Below, piece by piece: positions 1-11,080 of a stretch of DNA of 64,000 nt (the stretch's first letter is position 1; the number at the start of each line of letters is the position of its first letter). Below the pieces are notes generated by a model. That model saw only the letters and a program-made list of their open reading frames with translations, had not been told where the DNA came from and ran no database searches. The translations under genes were made by a program, and so were the position numbers. Origin of the DNA: Bathynomus jamesi (lineage: Eukaryota; Arthropoda; Malacostraca; Isopoda; Cirolanidae). Location of the stretch: the NCBI GenBank assembly GCA_023014485.1, contig JAJOZX010003321.1:1-64000 (forward strand), given 5' to 3'.

Positions 1-2535
1 GCGACAGGGACGAGCGGAAGGCACCCGACGCCAGGCGAAGGCCACGGTGGAGAAGAGGATCCAGCATACGGAGTGCCGGAGAGGAGGCGGAGCTGTAGAC
101 CACACAGCCGTAGTCGACGGGATTGCACCAGGGAGGTGTACAGGCGCAGCAGAGTACGCCTGTCCGCCCCCCAGGTCGTGTGGGACAGATGACCAAAAGG
201 GAGAGGGTGCGGCGAGATGATTGCCGCAACCGCCTAAGGTGTGGAACCCAACCGAAAAATCCGTCGAGGGTCATACCCAGGAATCGAACGGATGGGACGA
301 GGGGAAGAGGAGTGCCGGCAAGGGTAAGGGCGAAGGTATGCGACAGACGGAGGCGCCGAGGACGGAAAAGCATACTGGAAGACTTAGAGGGTGAGAAAGC
401 ATAGCCAACCGAGGACGCCCAGCGAACCACCGCGTTGATGGCTAGCTGGAGTCGACGTTCAGCCAAAGACGGGAGGCGGCCAGAGCAATAGATAGCCAGG
501 TCATCGGCATAGAGGGAGCTACGAACGGAAGTAGGCAGGACCGTAGCGACTGTGTTCATCACGAGTGAGAAACACAGACGCTAAGGACACTACCCTGAGG
601 GACACCCTCCTCCAACGGAAAGCGGTCAGAGAGGGCAGAACCGATGCGGACGCGGAAAGAACGGGCGGACAAGAAGTTATAAATAAAGGAGGGAGAAAGC
701 CTACGAAACCCAGGGAGCGTAAGCAGTCAAGACCGCGCTCCGCCGGTAGTATCGTAGGCCTTCTGGAGGTCGAAAAAGACGGCGAGTACAAATGACGCCG
801 GGAGAAAGCCTCCTGCACGTCGTGGCTAAGGAGAGGAGGGGGTCGGTGGTAGACCGGAAGCGCCGGAAACCAGCCTGGGTAGCAGGGTATGGTCACTCGC
901 CTCCAGAGTAAAGGACAGCCGCGAGGCGACCATCGCCTCCATAACCTTGCAGGCGCACAGCATGTCAGGGAAATGGGGCGATAGTTCGACGGGAGTGAGG
1001 GGTCTTTATCGGGCTTCGGGATGGGGACGACGATGGACTCACGCCATCGGTCCGGAAATGAACCCTCCAACCAAATCCGGTTATAGAGGTCCAGTAGAAG
1101 CTGAGAGCAGAGGGGTGGAGATGCCGTAACAAGTCATAGGGGATATTATCGGGGCCGGGGGCGGAGGAGCGTCGGGGGCGGAGGGCCTCCCGAAGCTCTG
1201 TCATGTGGAAGAGGTGATTATAGGGGTCATCCCTATGAGGTGGAAATCCGGTGGGTCGCGGCGGGAATGGGGGAATCGGAACTGGAGATGGCTGCGAAGT
1301 GCGCCGCGAGTGCGTTCGCGACGGCCTCCGGATCGGAGACGAACTCGTCGTCCCCGACCCGAAGCACCGGGGGTCGAGGGGGGACACGGGTCCCCTCAAA
1401 GCTACGCACCTTGCGCAAACAGTCGAGGGGGCAGTCGAGGAGGAGATCCCGGACACGTAACTCCGCCAGGAGGTACGCCGGGCCAGTTTCAGGACCCGAC
1501 GGGCCACTGCCTTCAGGCGCTGAAATCTATCTTGTGCTCCAGCTGGCGGGTCCGGTAGAAGCGGCGGCCGGCACGGCGCCGCTCCTGAACGGCATGGGAG
1601 CACTCTGGGGTCCACCATGGGACGCTTCGCGGCCTGGGGGAGCCAAGGTACGGGGGATGCAACTGGCGGCAGCCGAGAGGATCTTACTCTCGAGGAAGGC
1701 GAGGGCCTCACTGACGGAGGGAAAGGCAGGAATTGATGGCGAGATCGCCGTGCCCCTCGCGTATGAGGCCCAGTCTGCTCGGGCGACAGCCAGCGCGGGC
1801 GGACAGAGGTGGGGGGAGGAGACGGGTCGGGGTAAGACACACTGGGAAATGGTCACTGCCGGAAGAATCCGGCAGGACCTCCCAGGTGAACTCCGTCACG
1901 ATTTCGAGGGAAACCAGGGAAAGGTCGATACAGGTGAAACTGTCGTGGGCCGAGTGAAGGCAGGTTGGGGAGCCATCGTTCAGAAAGGTGAACTCGAGCT
2001 CGTCCATAAGGGAGAGAAGGGTCCCGGAGAAAGGTGGCACCCCCCGGGTCCTGGAGAGAAAGGTGGAGCAAACGTCCCCCCAGGCCGGGTCCCGACTGTT
2101 GAAGTCCCCGAGAATCAGAAAGGGCGGGGAAGCTGAAGAATTAGGTCACGGAGAGAATCGGGTGGAGGGCGTACGTTAGGGGAGAGGTAAAGAGAGCAGA
2201 CCGTGAGCTGGCGCCCAAGAAAGGCGCACGGCCACAGCTTGCAGGACTGTACGGAGCGGGAGGGGCGGAAAGGGACGGAGCGGTGCACGAAGACCGCGGC
2301 GCCCCCCCTCCCCGCCCCATCGAGAGGCGGGGAAGGGAGCCCGCAGTAACCGGACACTCGAGGGAGGGAACGGGATCCCAGAATCGTCTCCTGAAGGCAG
2401 AAACACGCCGGACACCTGGAGGCCAGGAGAGAGGAGAGACTCTCGAGGCCTACCAGGAGCCCGCGGATGTTCCACTGCAGGAGCGAGGTATAGGGAGGGG
2501 TAGGAAAGTCAGCGTAAAGGATGGTTATGGGGTGG
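1..2535 (-). pseudogene. ORF2: endonuclease-reverse transcriptase of Jockey-type element, frameshifted and partial
   Basis: ORF2 would nick target DNA and prime reverse transcription of the element RNA. Reading the minus strand, an endonuclease start (LQWNIRGLL) lies near 2485, a middle block (GGAAVFVHRSVP) near 2310, and the late endonuclease motif GSDHFPV near 1855. The reverse transcriptase follows: a SAPGPDNIPY block near 1160, NYRPISLT near 1000, and the catalytic YADD at about 500-511. The segment from 120 to 1 encodes the post-catalytic DYGCVVY region. These blocks lie in different frames, so at least three indels have broken the gene. The carboxyl end is cut by the window edge. Confidence 0.85.
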
Positions 2536-3073
2536 GTGGGCCGATCGGGCGGCCCGAGATTAAAGAGGGAATCGGAAAGCCCCGGAGTTCAGCGAGGGAC
2601 GCCGAACGAGGGCGAAGGCGAGGGTCACCCCGACGAGGGGGCGATGTGGAACCAGACGCCGGCAAGTCCTCCAGAGAGGGGTCTCCCGACGTCCGGGGGA
2701 GAGCGATGCAGAGAAGGGGATGTGAGAGGTATCCAGAATGCCCCTCCCTTCACCGGAGGTGCGGGGGAGGCAGGACTACGAGGGGGAGTGGAAAATAATA
2801 CCTCACCCAGAGGCATTGGCAGGTCGAGGAGAGAGATGGGGCGGGTCAAACGCGGGGGCGTGCACGTCCCACCCACGCCGACCAGGCGGGCGAGTTCCCC
2901 CTCCAGTGGGTCCATCGACCGGGCCGGAGAGGGGTGTATCTCAGCCCCCCACGAGGGCCGTCGGGGACCCCAGGGGGAGCGTGCATAACGGTTGCGCAGT
3001 GGGGACGGTGAGGACACCGGGGCGGTAGGGCGAAGGGGGCGTTTGTGTTTGGGAGAGGAAGGTGATGCGAGGC

Positions 3074-4590
3074 TTATGGCTTCGAACCTTTCGGGGTCAC
3101 CACTGGCGCGGCGCTTGCGGCCCCTACCCTCCGTCGTGCGGCCCGCATGGGTGACGGCGGGTCACGATCCGGAATGGGGGTGGCCGAAGGCGCCGGTGGA
3201 GAGGGCGTAGAAGGGGCAGGGGGGGTTGCCGACGAAGCATCGGCGTTCGCGGAGGGAGCACGTGGGGACGCGCTGGTAGTACGGGGAGCCGCGGTAGGAG
3301 TCCGCTGGGCGGCAGAGGATGGACTGGGAGTAGCGGACACGGTGGGTGGAGGCGCGTTGGGAACCGCCGGTGAGGACGGGGTCCGGGAACGGAGAGCCTC
3401 GGCGTACGAGGCACCACGCCGGGCCTCGCAGCCACGCAACCGCTCCCGCGCCTCCCGAGCGCTGAGAAACTCTGATGAACAGAGGGCCCGAACCTCCCTT
3501 TCAAAGAGGAAGGACGGGCAAGAGCGGGATGAAGCAGGGTGTGGTCCATGGCAGTTGGTGCAGGAAGGCGGAGCAGTACAGGGCAAGGGGTGGGGAGGGC
3601 CGCCGCAGCGGACACACAACGGGGCCGGCTGACGGCAGGAGCTGCTCACGTGGCCAAACCTATTGCACTGAAAACAGCGCGTAGGATCTGGCACGTATGG
3701 TCGTACTGAGAATTCGCACGCTCGTCTCTCACCAAAGCCCCAGAATACCGAAACGGGGGGCACCAGTGAGTCGAAAGTGAGGAGCAGGCGAGGAGAAGGG
3801 GCGGTTGGGGATCGCGATCTGTCGGGAAAGCGGTACACCCTCACAACACCCTGGGAGGCGAGGTCAATCTGGAGGTCTTCCACCGGGATGGGTAGAAGAC
3901 GAGCAGCGTAAATTGTGCCCTGGCACTGATTGAGGCGGGGGTGGGGACACCGTAATCCCGCAGCCCAGGACATCGGGGATAGCGAGCAGAGAGGAGGTTT
4001 CGGCAGAGGAACGCGACCTTATCAAATGGAGCCATCCCTCTGAGGCCGAAGGTCAAAACGCGCCGTCCCCGTCACCCATGGATCGCTCGAAAGAGGCGTT
4101 CGTGGTTAGTGGGGAGGGGCTTGGAGGAGGAGGGGCGGAGGACGAGGAACTTGTCCACGTCCTAAGGCCGAGTGAAGCCGTCTGGGCCAAACACCACCGG
4201 ACTTCGAGGGGCGGAAGACGAGAAAGGCGGACGGCGACGTCGGGTCCCACGTCCCCCAGGGGCCGAGGGGGCCGGGGCGATGAGGCCCGACCGGAGTGGG
4301 AGGCGACCGGGGCCGCGGGCTTCCCACCTGAGGGCGAAAAAGCAGGTGGGTCCCTATCGGGACGTGAATATGGGGGGATCCAGGGGTCGGGGGTCCACTG
4401 CAGGTCCATCCGCTACTGGCGGGGGTCGGGCAGCGGCGCCACGAGCCTGGGGAAGAGAGGGAGAGGAGGTCGGCAAGAAGAGCAGACGGGGTGGGCGAGG
4501 GCTGCCGACTGCCCTTACCAGACCCAAGTCCAAAGAGGTAGTCAGAGGGAGGTCAGATGCACAAGCCGGGTCGTCAACGAGGTCCATTAG
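3074..4590 (-). pseudogene. ORF1: Gag-like protein with CCHC zinc knuckles
   Basis: The longest intact part (3973-3074, 299 residues) has closely spaced zinc-binding cysteines: RCFQCNRFGHVSSSC, LCVRCGG and CTNCHG, at roughly residues 96-148. A long Ala/Pro/Ser/Thr-rich tail ends in a basic segment. This is the layout of ORF1 nucleic-acid-binding proteins of Jockey-type elements, which coat the element RNA. The amino-terminal half lies upstream in two other frames (4590-4354 and 4409-4053), so the gene has frameshifts near 4380 and 4000. Sequence from 3017 to 2625 on the same strand stays open in yet another frame and may be more of the tail. Confidence 0.8.
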
Positions 4591-4599
4591 ATTGTAAGT

Positions 4600-5110
4600 G
4601 TTTCCATAGAAAATTTTTATTGTAGTTTCGCGCCCGGGGCCGCGGGGAACCGATTACCCGGGGCCCAAGGGGACCAAGCGCACGCCGGCGGGGGTGGGTG
4701 CCTCGTCCCATGCAGGTACCCCCGTTTCAAAAGGGGCCCTTGCAGCGTCAGAGTTCTCCCCCGCCGGCAGCAAAGACCAAGGCCCCCCAGGGTCCCAGGC
4801 CTGGGCACCCTACCAGCCAACTTAGTCCGGCCCCGGCCATGGGGCGAGACCCCCAGCGACCAGCCCCGGCAGCCCACGGGGCGCGCGAAGTGAACAGAGA
4901 AAGCAGAAAAAACAGAGGGGGCAAGGAAGAGGGTAAAGAGGGGAAGACAGGAAAGAGGGGGCTGTAGGATAGCAGGGTATGTAAAAGTCCACTTCGCAAC
5001 CGGGCGGGGGACCCGGCAGGGCCCCCAGCCGCGGCTGACCCCCCTCGCCACATGGAGGCAGGAGCCCGCGGGCGATCCACCCCAGAAAGACCGCCCGCGG
5101 GGAGGGGGAT
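4600..5110 (-). other. Leader (5' UTR-like) of the Jockey-type element
   Basis: GC-rich sequence continues upstream of ORF1 without coding motifs I recognise, and ends abruptly at a TA run. Non-LTR elements carry an internal promoter in this position; none is identifiable by eye. A 145-residue open frame (5051-4617) has no recognisable domain and looks like a by-product of composition. Confidence 0.5.
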
Positions 5111-5131
5111 ATATATATATATATATATATC
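5110..5131. repeat. (TA)n microsatellite
   Basis: Pure TA dinucleotide run at the boundary between the GC-rich retrotransposon and AT-rich sequence. Confidence 0.95.
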
Positions 5132-5139
5132 GAAACCTA

Positions 5140-6420
5140 TGGTAAAATTATTGAATACCCGGTTATGTTCATTGAATGGCCGGTTAGGTCAACTGTACGC
5201 CCTTGACGATTGGTTAGGTTAATTCGTGATAGTTTCGTATAAACGCGGGATATTTTTGCTATTCGCACGAAGGGCGGTTTCTCTGTTAGTTAAAAATAAA
5301 ACGGAGAGTTATTATTAATAATAAATAAATCATGAATAAGTATTATTAATAGTTAAGATATGTATTAATCTTTAATTATCATTATCCATATAACAAATGC
5401 AAGGTCATTATTGAAGGTATTATACCAATACCATACAAAGAAATCAGTATTATACACGAGAGATAAGAACTGAACAATTACGAGTAACGTGTCTTTAACA
5501 CTAGATTACACACGAGAAATGAATAAGCAATTCAATTATTTTTATTAGTATGCCATTATTAATCGAGATTTTAACTTTGTTTTAAACGAATTTAGGATCT
5601 TTTCCGTTTGACACATGGTTCGATTTTATTTTAAATTTCTACACAGACGTAGTTTTGCATGTCGATTACGAAAATCAGAACCATTTTTTTGAGAAATTAA
5701 TAATAAAAAAGTTACAACTAGCCTAAGACCCGCCCTTCGTGTGGGTCGCGGGTAGCAAAAATTAACCAAACTATCACGACTTAACCTAACCAATCGTCAA
5801 GGGCGTACAATTAACCTAAAAAAATTAATAAAAAACAATAAATTTTTTTTTATTTATTTTTATATATTAAGAGAAGAGGATTCTTTATACTGTACGGCAT
5901 TGGCGATTGGTTAGGTTAAGTCGTGCTAGTTTGGTTAAATAAAAATAAATTTATTTTTTTTTATTTATTTTTTTTAGGGTAATTGTACGCCTTTGACGAT
6001 TGGTTAGGTTAAGTCGTGATATTTTGGTTAAAGCTAACGAAAATATCACGACTTAACCTAAACGTTCCTGAGCGTGACCGACAAACGTTCCTCAGCGTGA
6101 CCGACTGACAAACTGAGCGTGACGGACTGACTGACAGACATTCCTGGGTGTTTATAGTATACACGAAAACTGCGACCAGTTCCAAAAAATGCTACAGTGC
6201 ATCGCAACATTTAATCGAAAATATTAATTTGTGTTGATTTTTGTCACTAATATTAATAAAATACTTTAAAGGGTTGTAACTTTTTTATTATTAATTTCTC
6301 CAAAAAATGGTTCTGATTCTCGTAATCGGCATGCAAAACTACGTCTGTATAGAAATTTAAAATAAAATCGAACCATGTGTGTCAAACGGAAAAGATCCCG
6401 AACGGACATTCACCATATTT
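5140..6420. repeat. AT-rich inverted-repeat cluster with CGATTGGTTAGGTTAA motifs
   Basis: Two inverted pairs are visible. The stretch about 5195-5280 is answered by its complement at about 5725-5815. About 5590-5720 is answered at about 6268-6402 for roughly 130 bases with scattered differences. The motif GATTGGTTAGGTTAA recurs at 5209, 5775-5810 (complement), 5905 and 5995. No coding sequence is supported. This looks like one or more nested foldback-type elements; the same motif forms the inner arms of the foldback at 13359-13564. Confidence 0.7.
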
Positions 6421-6638
6421 GTTATATTAGCATTTAAATCATTCCATCATGAAAATGTGTAATTTTTTAGATGAACGATTTATCGAGAAAAATGGCAATT
6501 ACGTTGAGGTTTACAAATTTGTAACGTTGTTTGTTAAAAAATTTAATAATTATGGTTCTATATGCCGTTTACAATTTGTTTCTACCATGTGTACATCAAA
6601 AGTTATTAAAGTTTAAAGTTGTACAAGGACTTTGTGAT

Positions 6639-6676
<38 letters not shown>

Positions 6677-6948
6677 ATATATATATATATATATGAAGAG
6701 CTTGTGTCGCTTCATCGACCCTTGAACCAAGGCATTCAGTACCAGGGCAAATTTCTTATACCGTCTTGACACTGCGTAATGGCACTAATGGACAGGGTGG
6801 CCCCATTCCGTGATACAATCTTTTGGGTAGCCTCCTTTTTACCCCCTCAACTCCTTTTCTGTGGAGTTGCTTCACTCTTCGCGGAAAGCACTTTCATTCT
6901 GGAGGTGAAGTAACAATAGCTTTTCTCTCTCTCTCTCTTCTCTCTCTC

Positions 6949-6980
<32 letters not shown>

Positions 6981-7051
6981 CAGCGACACTACCCACCCTC
7001 TGTCTCGCCGAGATATGTACCACTCTCGGTACGAATCGGCGGTTAAGCAAC

Positions 7052-7083
<32 letters not shown>

Positions 7084-7260
7084 TGGCAAGCGGTACTGGT
7101 TACCTGTAGTTTCATCTAGGTATCTAGGTATGTAAAACGTAGGGCAATACATTGTTAGGTTCAACGTAATCTCGTAAAAGGCAGTAATGAACCGGTGTTT
7201 ATGTATTCGTCGTAATTTATTCAGATCGTGTTTTTCGTTTGGTCTCTTGAATTGAGCGTT
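6421..7260. repeat. Unassigned AT-rich sequence with CA, TA and CT microsatellites
   Basis: Contains a CA run followed by TA runs (about 6641-6693), CT tracts (6925-6948), TA/CA tracts (6949-6980) and another TA run (7063-7084). The sequence between 6695 and 6900 is more complex but shows no gene I recognise. The small open frames over the TA runs are translations of microsatellite. Confidence 0.7.
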
Positions 7261-7309
7261 CTTATAACTGATCTAATATATATATATGGGATGAATTTCA
7301 CAATTAAAC

Positions 7310-7831
7310 ATGTGAAATGAATGAATGATGCAACCCACAAGGAAAAAGAAAAATGATTCCATGGCCTTTCGTGTATTCAGGAGTACACCTCGTCAGGGAA
7401 TGAAGGGGGAAGGCGAGATGACAAAAATATACATATGTACAACTGGACGGAAAAACAAAAAGATTAGCACCTGATTAACAAGAGTTAATTAGAGGTAAAA
7501 GGTATTTTAACAGGATGCTGTCAATTTTATATATTCCCGCACTGTTATTGAAATTATTTTTAAAATGGATAAATGCACATTCTACAATATTCCTTTCAAT
7601 TATAAACTGTGTTTTTAACGAGCGCTTTAGAGCTATCCCACTTGCTACTATGATTACATCTATATATATGGTTAAACAATGCATTAGAATTATTTGCTGT
7701 TCTACACGCATATTTATGCTGTTTTACTCTAATATCTAACGTTTTACCCGTTTGGCCTATATATACTGAGTTACATTGTGTACATCCGATCGAATACACA
7801 CAACCAACCACATTATCCGGGCTATTCTTTA
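7310..7831 (-). repeat. Inverted copy of the Penelope-like terminal segment with GIY-YIG coding
   Basis: The minus strand at 7811-7596 encodes GCVYSIGC, SVYIGQTGKT and an HxxxC-like RCNHSSKW stretch, the same GIY-YIG part that follows the reverse transcriptase at 8670. The noncoding part (GACGAGGTGTACTCCTGAAT, in complement) also matches 9098-9117 closely. Here the endonuclease frame is intact across SVYIGQTG, unlike the plus-strand copy, so the two copies have decayed independently. Confidence 0.85.
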
Positions 7832-7879
7832 TTAGGCGTGATATTCAGAATATTCAGAGATCTTATCTTTTAAAAATCA

Positions 7880-8960
7880 AGTAGGTCATCAACAGGGACT
7901 TTTGTGAATATTCTTCCCCTGTTCAACACAACACTCTTATTGAGTTAATTAAACTTTGCGTCAAAGATTGTAAATTTCAGTTTGAAAATAACTTTTATGC
8001 TATGTCGTTTGGATTGGCAGTGGGAAATCCCCTCTCACCGGTATTAGCTAACTTGTATATGAAATTTTTTGAAAGCAGACTTTTGCCTACTATTGTTAAT
8101 TTTAACCTTGTTTGGTACAGGTATATAGATGATATTTTATGCCTTTGGCCTAATAATTTGGATGTTGACTTATTTCTTGGTAGGCTCAACAATTTAGTCC
8201 CATCTATTAAGTTCACGGTTGAAAAAGAAAATGATGGAAGCTTATCTTTTCTGGATCTAAAAATTCGGAGGTGCTTTAATCAATTCAAATTTGAAGTTTA
8301 TCGTAAGCCTACTAATAACTCTTATGTGCATTTTTATTCTGACCATCATCTCTCGATTAAATCTATTTTCTCTATGTTTCTTAGAGCATTGAGAGTTGTC
8401 AGTCCTGAATTTTTAGATTCCAAGTTATGCAATATCATGAATATTGGTACTAAATTATGTTATCCTATTTCATTTCTAGATAACTGCCTTAGTAAAGCCA
8501 AAAATAGGTATCATAGTAGTGTAACTGTAAAGGAATTTGAGTGTAAAAATATCCTGAGCCTACCTTACCATGTTAATTTTCAGTATCTTCCGACTTTACT
8601 TAAAACAATTCGTATCAATATAGTCTTTAAGTATAATAATACTGTTAAATCATCCCTAATAAAGAATAGTCCGGATAATGTGGTTGGTTGTGTGTATTCG
8701 ATCGGATGTACACAATATAACTCAGTATATATATAGGCCAAACGGGTAAAACGTTAGATATTAGGGTAAAACAGCATAAATATGCGTGTAGAACAGCATA
8801 AATTCTAATGCATTGTTTAACCATATGTATAGATGTAATCATAGTATCAAGTGGGATAATTCTAAAGCGCTCGTTAAAAAAAACATATAATTGAAAGGAA
8901 TATGCTAGAATGTGCATTTATCCACTTTAAAAATAATTTCAATAACAGTGTGGAATATAT
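7880..8960 (+). pseudogene. Penelope-like reverse transcriptase with GIY-YIG endonuclease, truncated
   Basis: The enzyme copies element RNA at a break made by its own endonuclease. An open frame begins at 8002 but homologous sequence extends upstream to about 7905. Visible motifs are GNPLSPVLANLYM, the catalytic YRYIDDIL (8116-8139), FLDLKI and YRKPTNN. The frame ends at VGCVYSIGC...SVYI, the opening of a GIY-YIG domain, where a two-base TA expansion shifts the frame. The rest of the domain (IGQTGKT, RVKQHKYA) can be followed in the next frames. The amino-terminal half of a normal reverse transcriptase is absent. Confidence 0.85.
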
Positions 8961-9161
8961 AAAATTGACAGCATCCTGTTAAAATACCTTTTACCTCTAA
9001 TTAACTCTTGTTAATCAGGTGCTAATCGTTTTGTTTTTCCGTCTCGTTTTACATATGTATATATTTTTGTCATCTCGCCTTCTCCCTTCATTCCCTGACG
9101 AGGTGTACTTCTGAATACACGAAAGGCCTTGGAATCATTTTTCTTTTTCCTTGTGGGTTTG

Positions 9162-9167
<6 letters not shown>

Positions 9168-9219
<52 letters not shown>
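9168..9219. repeat. (TA)n microsatellite
   Basis: About 25 TA units directly after the Penelope-like tail. Confidence 0.95.
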
Positions 9220-9489
9220 TATATCAAATGACGGTAGGACGGCACGATATTAATACCTAAAAAATGTCATGTCATATTTTAGCCATACCGAAGTCACGTG
9301 CCTATCATACTAACGTTATTATCGAAATTTTGACGGCATCGTGCCAGCATCATGACGTCAAAAAAACGTCACTATGACTGGCAGTTTTATACCATAATGA
9401 GACGCCACGCGATTGTCATTTGGTTTAGATGTTTAGTTTTAAAAAGTTATGCAACCAAGCTATATATATCATTTAGATGGGTTCCATCG

Positions 9490-9605
9490 TTGCCACGTCG
9501 CGACGCGACAGCACTTCGCATTAGATCAGCGAGGTTAAGCGACGTTGGGTTTGTTCAGTAGTTGGATGGGTGAGCGTCCTCTAGCTTCGATCAGGTGATG
9601 CAGTG
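9490..9605 (+). repeat. 5S rRNA-derived sequence (pseudogene or 5S-headed SINE)
   Basis: The stretch GGTTAAGCGACGTTGGGT ... GTTCAGTAGTTGGATGGGTGA follows the order and spacing of the 5S rRNA internal promoter: box A, intermediate element and box C. Flanking 5S-like bases are more diverged, and the start of the gene (before ATTAGATCAG) is poor. It is therefore not a functional 5S gene; a decayed copy or the head of a 5S-derived SINE fits best. The upstream 9221-9480 sequence is unassigned. Confidence 0.65.
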
Positions 9606-9698
9606 ACCCTTATAAGATGATTCAGATCCCACGTAAAGCTTTATAGGTCCCCTTCGTTACATCTTTACCCTTATACGAAGGTCAAACAGCACCTCAAA

Positions 9699-9741
9699 TT
9701 ATTATTATTATTATTATTATTATTATGTTGTTGTTGTTGTT
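9699..9741. repeat. (ATT)n / (GTT)n microsatellite
   Basis: Trinucleotide ATT run followed by a GTT run. Confidence 0.9.
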
Positions 9742-10147
9742 GTCTGGAGACAACGTGTTTTCAACAGTACTGTTACATACTCTTCGTTTTTCTTTATAAT
9801 CACTCCAACAACTGCATTCATTTGTTTCTTCTCTATCTGCAATTGACGTTCTTGGACATACGTGACTAAACTCTCCTTCCAAGAGCTCAGAACGATGTCT
9901 GAAGTCGATTTTAGTAGCTCAGCTTTCTAAACACTAGGTCCTAGCTTAAGTTAAAATATAAAATGGCTCGCAAGCTTTAAGTTATAAGTGCACCCTTCTT
10001 TAAGCCTTTAATAATTATAATTTTTAGTTTCTTTCACATTCCTGCTGGAGTCATGCGCAGTATGGAGGAATTCATGTCATCATCTGCGCATGTGTGTGAT
10101 GCCTTAAAGAATATGTATTGTAGATATATTTATAGGCTTTTAGCACT

Positions 10148-10149
<2 letters not shown>

Positions 10150-10189
<40 letters not shown>
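10150..10189. repeat. (TA)n microsatellite preceding the SINE
   Basis: TA run ending immediately where the SINE head begins. Confidence 0.9.
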
Positions 10190-10190
<1 letters not shown>

Positions 10191-10500
10191 CGCCTCAGTG
10201 GTGTAGTGGCTAGCGTTGCTGACTACAAATCCATCGACCCCAGGATCGAGACCCGGTCACGGCAGGCAGCGCGCAGCAAAACCCAGCTGTTCATCCTTCT
10301 ACACAGTAAAGAAATTGGTTGGTAGATAAATGGATAGCCTAGTGGTTAAGACGCTGGGCTGCTGGTTCGGATTCCACTTTAAACTGTAGGTCTAAGGTGG
10401 AGTGACAAGCTTGACCTTCGTCAGAATGAAAAAATCAGGTGGAAGCAAAACCCAAGGTTAACCAAGTTTATACATCCGAAACGGGCGAGTGAAATACATT
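10190..10500 (+). repeat. tRNA-derived SINE, near full length
   Basis: The head GCGCCTCAGTGGTGTAGTGG followed about 40 bases later by GGATCGAGACC matches the box A and box B promoter spacing of tRNA. A body with GCAGGCAGCGCGCAGC, AACCCAGCTGTTCATCCTT, TTGGTTGGTAGATAAATGG, TCTAAGGTGGAGTGACAAGC and GGTGGAAGCAAAACCCAAGG follows. The same body occurs in the opposite orientation at 35820-36140 and 53478-53792, and fragments occur at 13072-13215, 23020-23160, 57815-57860 and 62975-63100. It is therefore a multi-copy family in this genome. Confidence 0.85.
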
Positions 10501-10526
10501 ATAAAATTGTAATTTTGGCTCCTTGG

Positions 10527-10740
10527 CAGTGGCGGCTCGTCGGTAGGCACTGCGGAACTGCAGTACCCCTAAATTTTTTATTTACAATTGAAATAATCAA
10601 GAACAATATAAGGATTAGCTCATTGAATAACTTTTGAAACTTATATTCATTGCTCAATGCTCATCCTTTTATTTCAGTAATTATTTCAACCCATTCTTAG
10701 AGACAGCACCCCTAGAATTTTTAGTCACGAGCCGCCACTG
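10527..10740. mobile_element. hAT-type MITE, 214 bp
   Basis: Terminal inverted repeats CAGTGGCGGCTCGT and ACGAGCCGCCACTG, no coding capacity, and flanking octamers CTCCTTGG and CCCCTTGG that agree at 7 of 8 positions. This fits the 8-bp target duplication of hAT elements. It needs a transposase in trans. Confidence 0.85.
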
Positions 10741-11074
10741 CCCCTTGGGCCCCCTTCTTCGTGCATAAAAAAAATTAGGAGACAGAACCGAAGTGAAGAA
10801 AGACAGCTTTTGGAATAAAAAAAAAAGAAGAGTTAAAAAACGATACAATACAATTACGAAAGAAAACTGATTAAAACTTTGTTTCAGAAAGTTTTAAATT
10901 ACTGTTTCTATCGTCGGAGGATACGTGTCGAGCCAAGGTTAAATCCATGACGGATGTCTGTATAAATAAAATATATAGATACGAAATGCTCTTGGTAATT
11001 ACTTGGGCGCGCGACGACGAGGAGGAAACGGCTATAACGCGGTTAAAAAGTACGACGCAAAATATCGGTCGCTA

Positions 11075-11080
11075 ATCCCG
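11075..11080. repeat. Target site duplication, left copy (ATCCCG)
   Basis: ATCCCG abuts the first base of the palindromic element and is repeated exactly at 25188-25193. A 6-bp duplication is what Polinton/Maverick integration normally makes. Confidence 0.9.

Larger units (their letters stand above)
1..5110 (-). mobile_element. Jockey-type non-LTR retrotransposon, partial, runs off left edge
   Basis: The block is much richer in G and C than anything else nearby and reads on the minus strand: 5' leader (about 5110-4600), a Gag-like ORF1 with zinc knuckles (about 4590-2625), then an ORF2 with endonuclease and reverse transcriptase (about 2535 to beyond 1). This order and the knuckle type fit the Jockey/I group of arthropod non-LTR elements. 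Several frame changes in both ORFs show that this copy is decayed. The 3' end lies outside the window. The 5' boundary is placed where the GC-rich sequence meets a TA run at 5110; I did not find a target duplication. Confidence 0.85.
7285..9168 (+). mobile_element. Penelope-like retroelement copy with an inverted terminal segment
   Basis: The plus strand encodes a Penelope-type reverse transcriptase (about 7880-8665) followed by a GIY-YIG endonuclease start (about 8670-8960) and a noncoding tail ending in CCTTGTGGGTTTGCATCAT near 9167. The tail and endonuclease part (about 8670-9167) is repeated upstream in reverse orientation at about 7310-7831. Penelope-like elements characteristically carry terminal repeats that may be direct or inverted. 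The 5' part of the reverse transcriptase is missing. Both outer edges abut TA microsatellite. Confidence 0.85.

Noticed and set aside
1240..2136. 298-codon plus-strand open frame in the GC-rich block
   Set aside because: Opposite strand of the reverse transcriptase/endonuclease region; long only because GC-rich DNA has few stops.
4617..5051. 144-codon minus-strand frame upstream of ORF1
   Set aside because: No domain; interpreted as the element leader.
9490..9605. Functional 5S rRNA gene
   Set aside because: Only the internal-promoter half is well kept, the 5' part is diverged and no tandem cluster is present.
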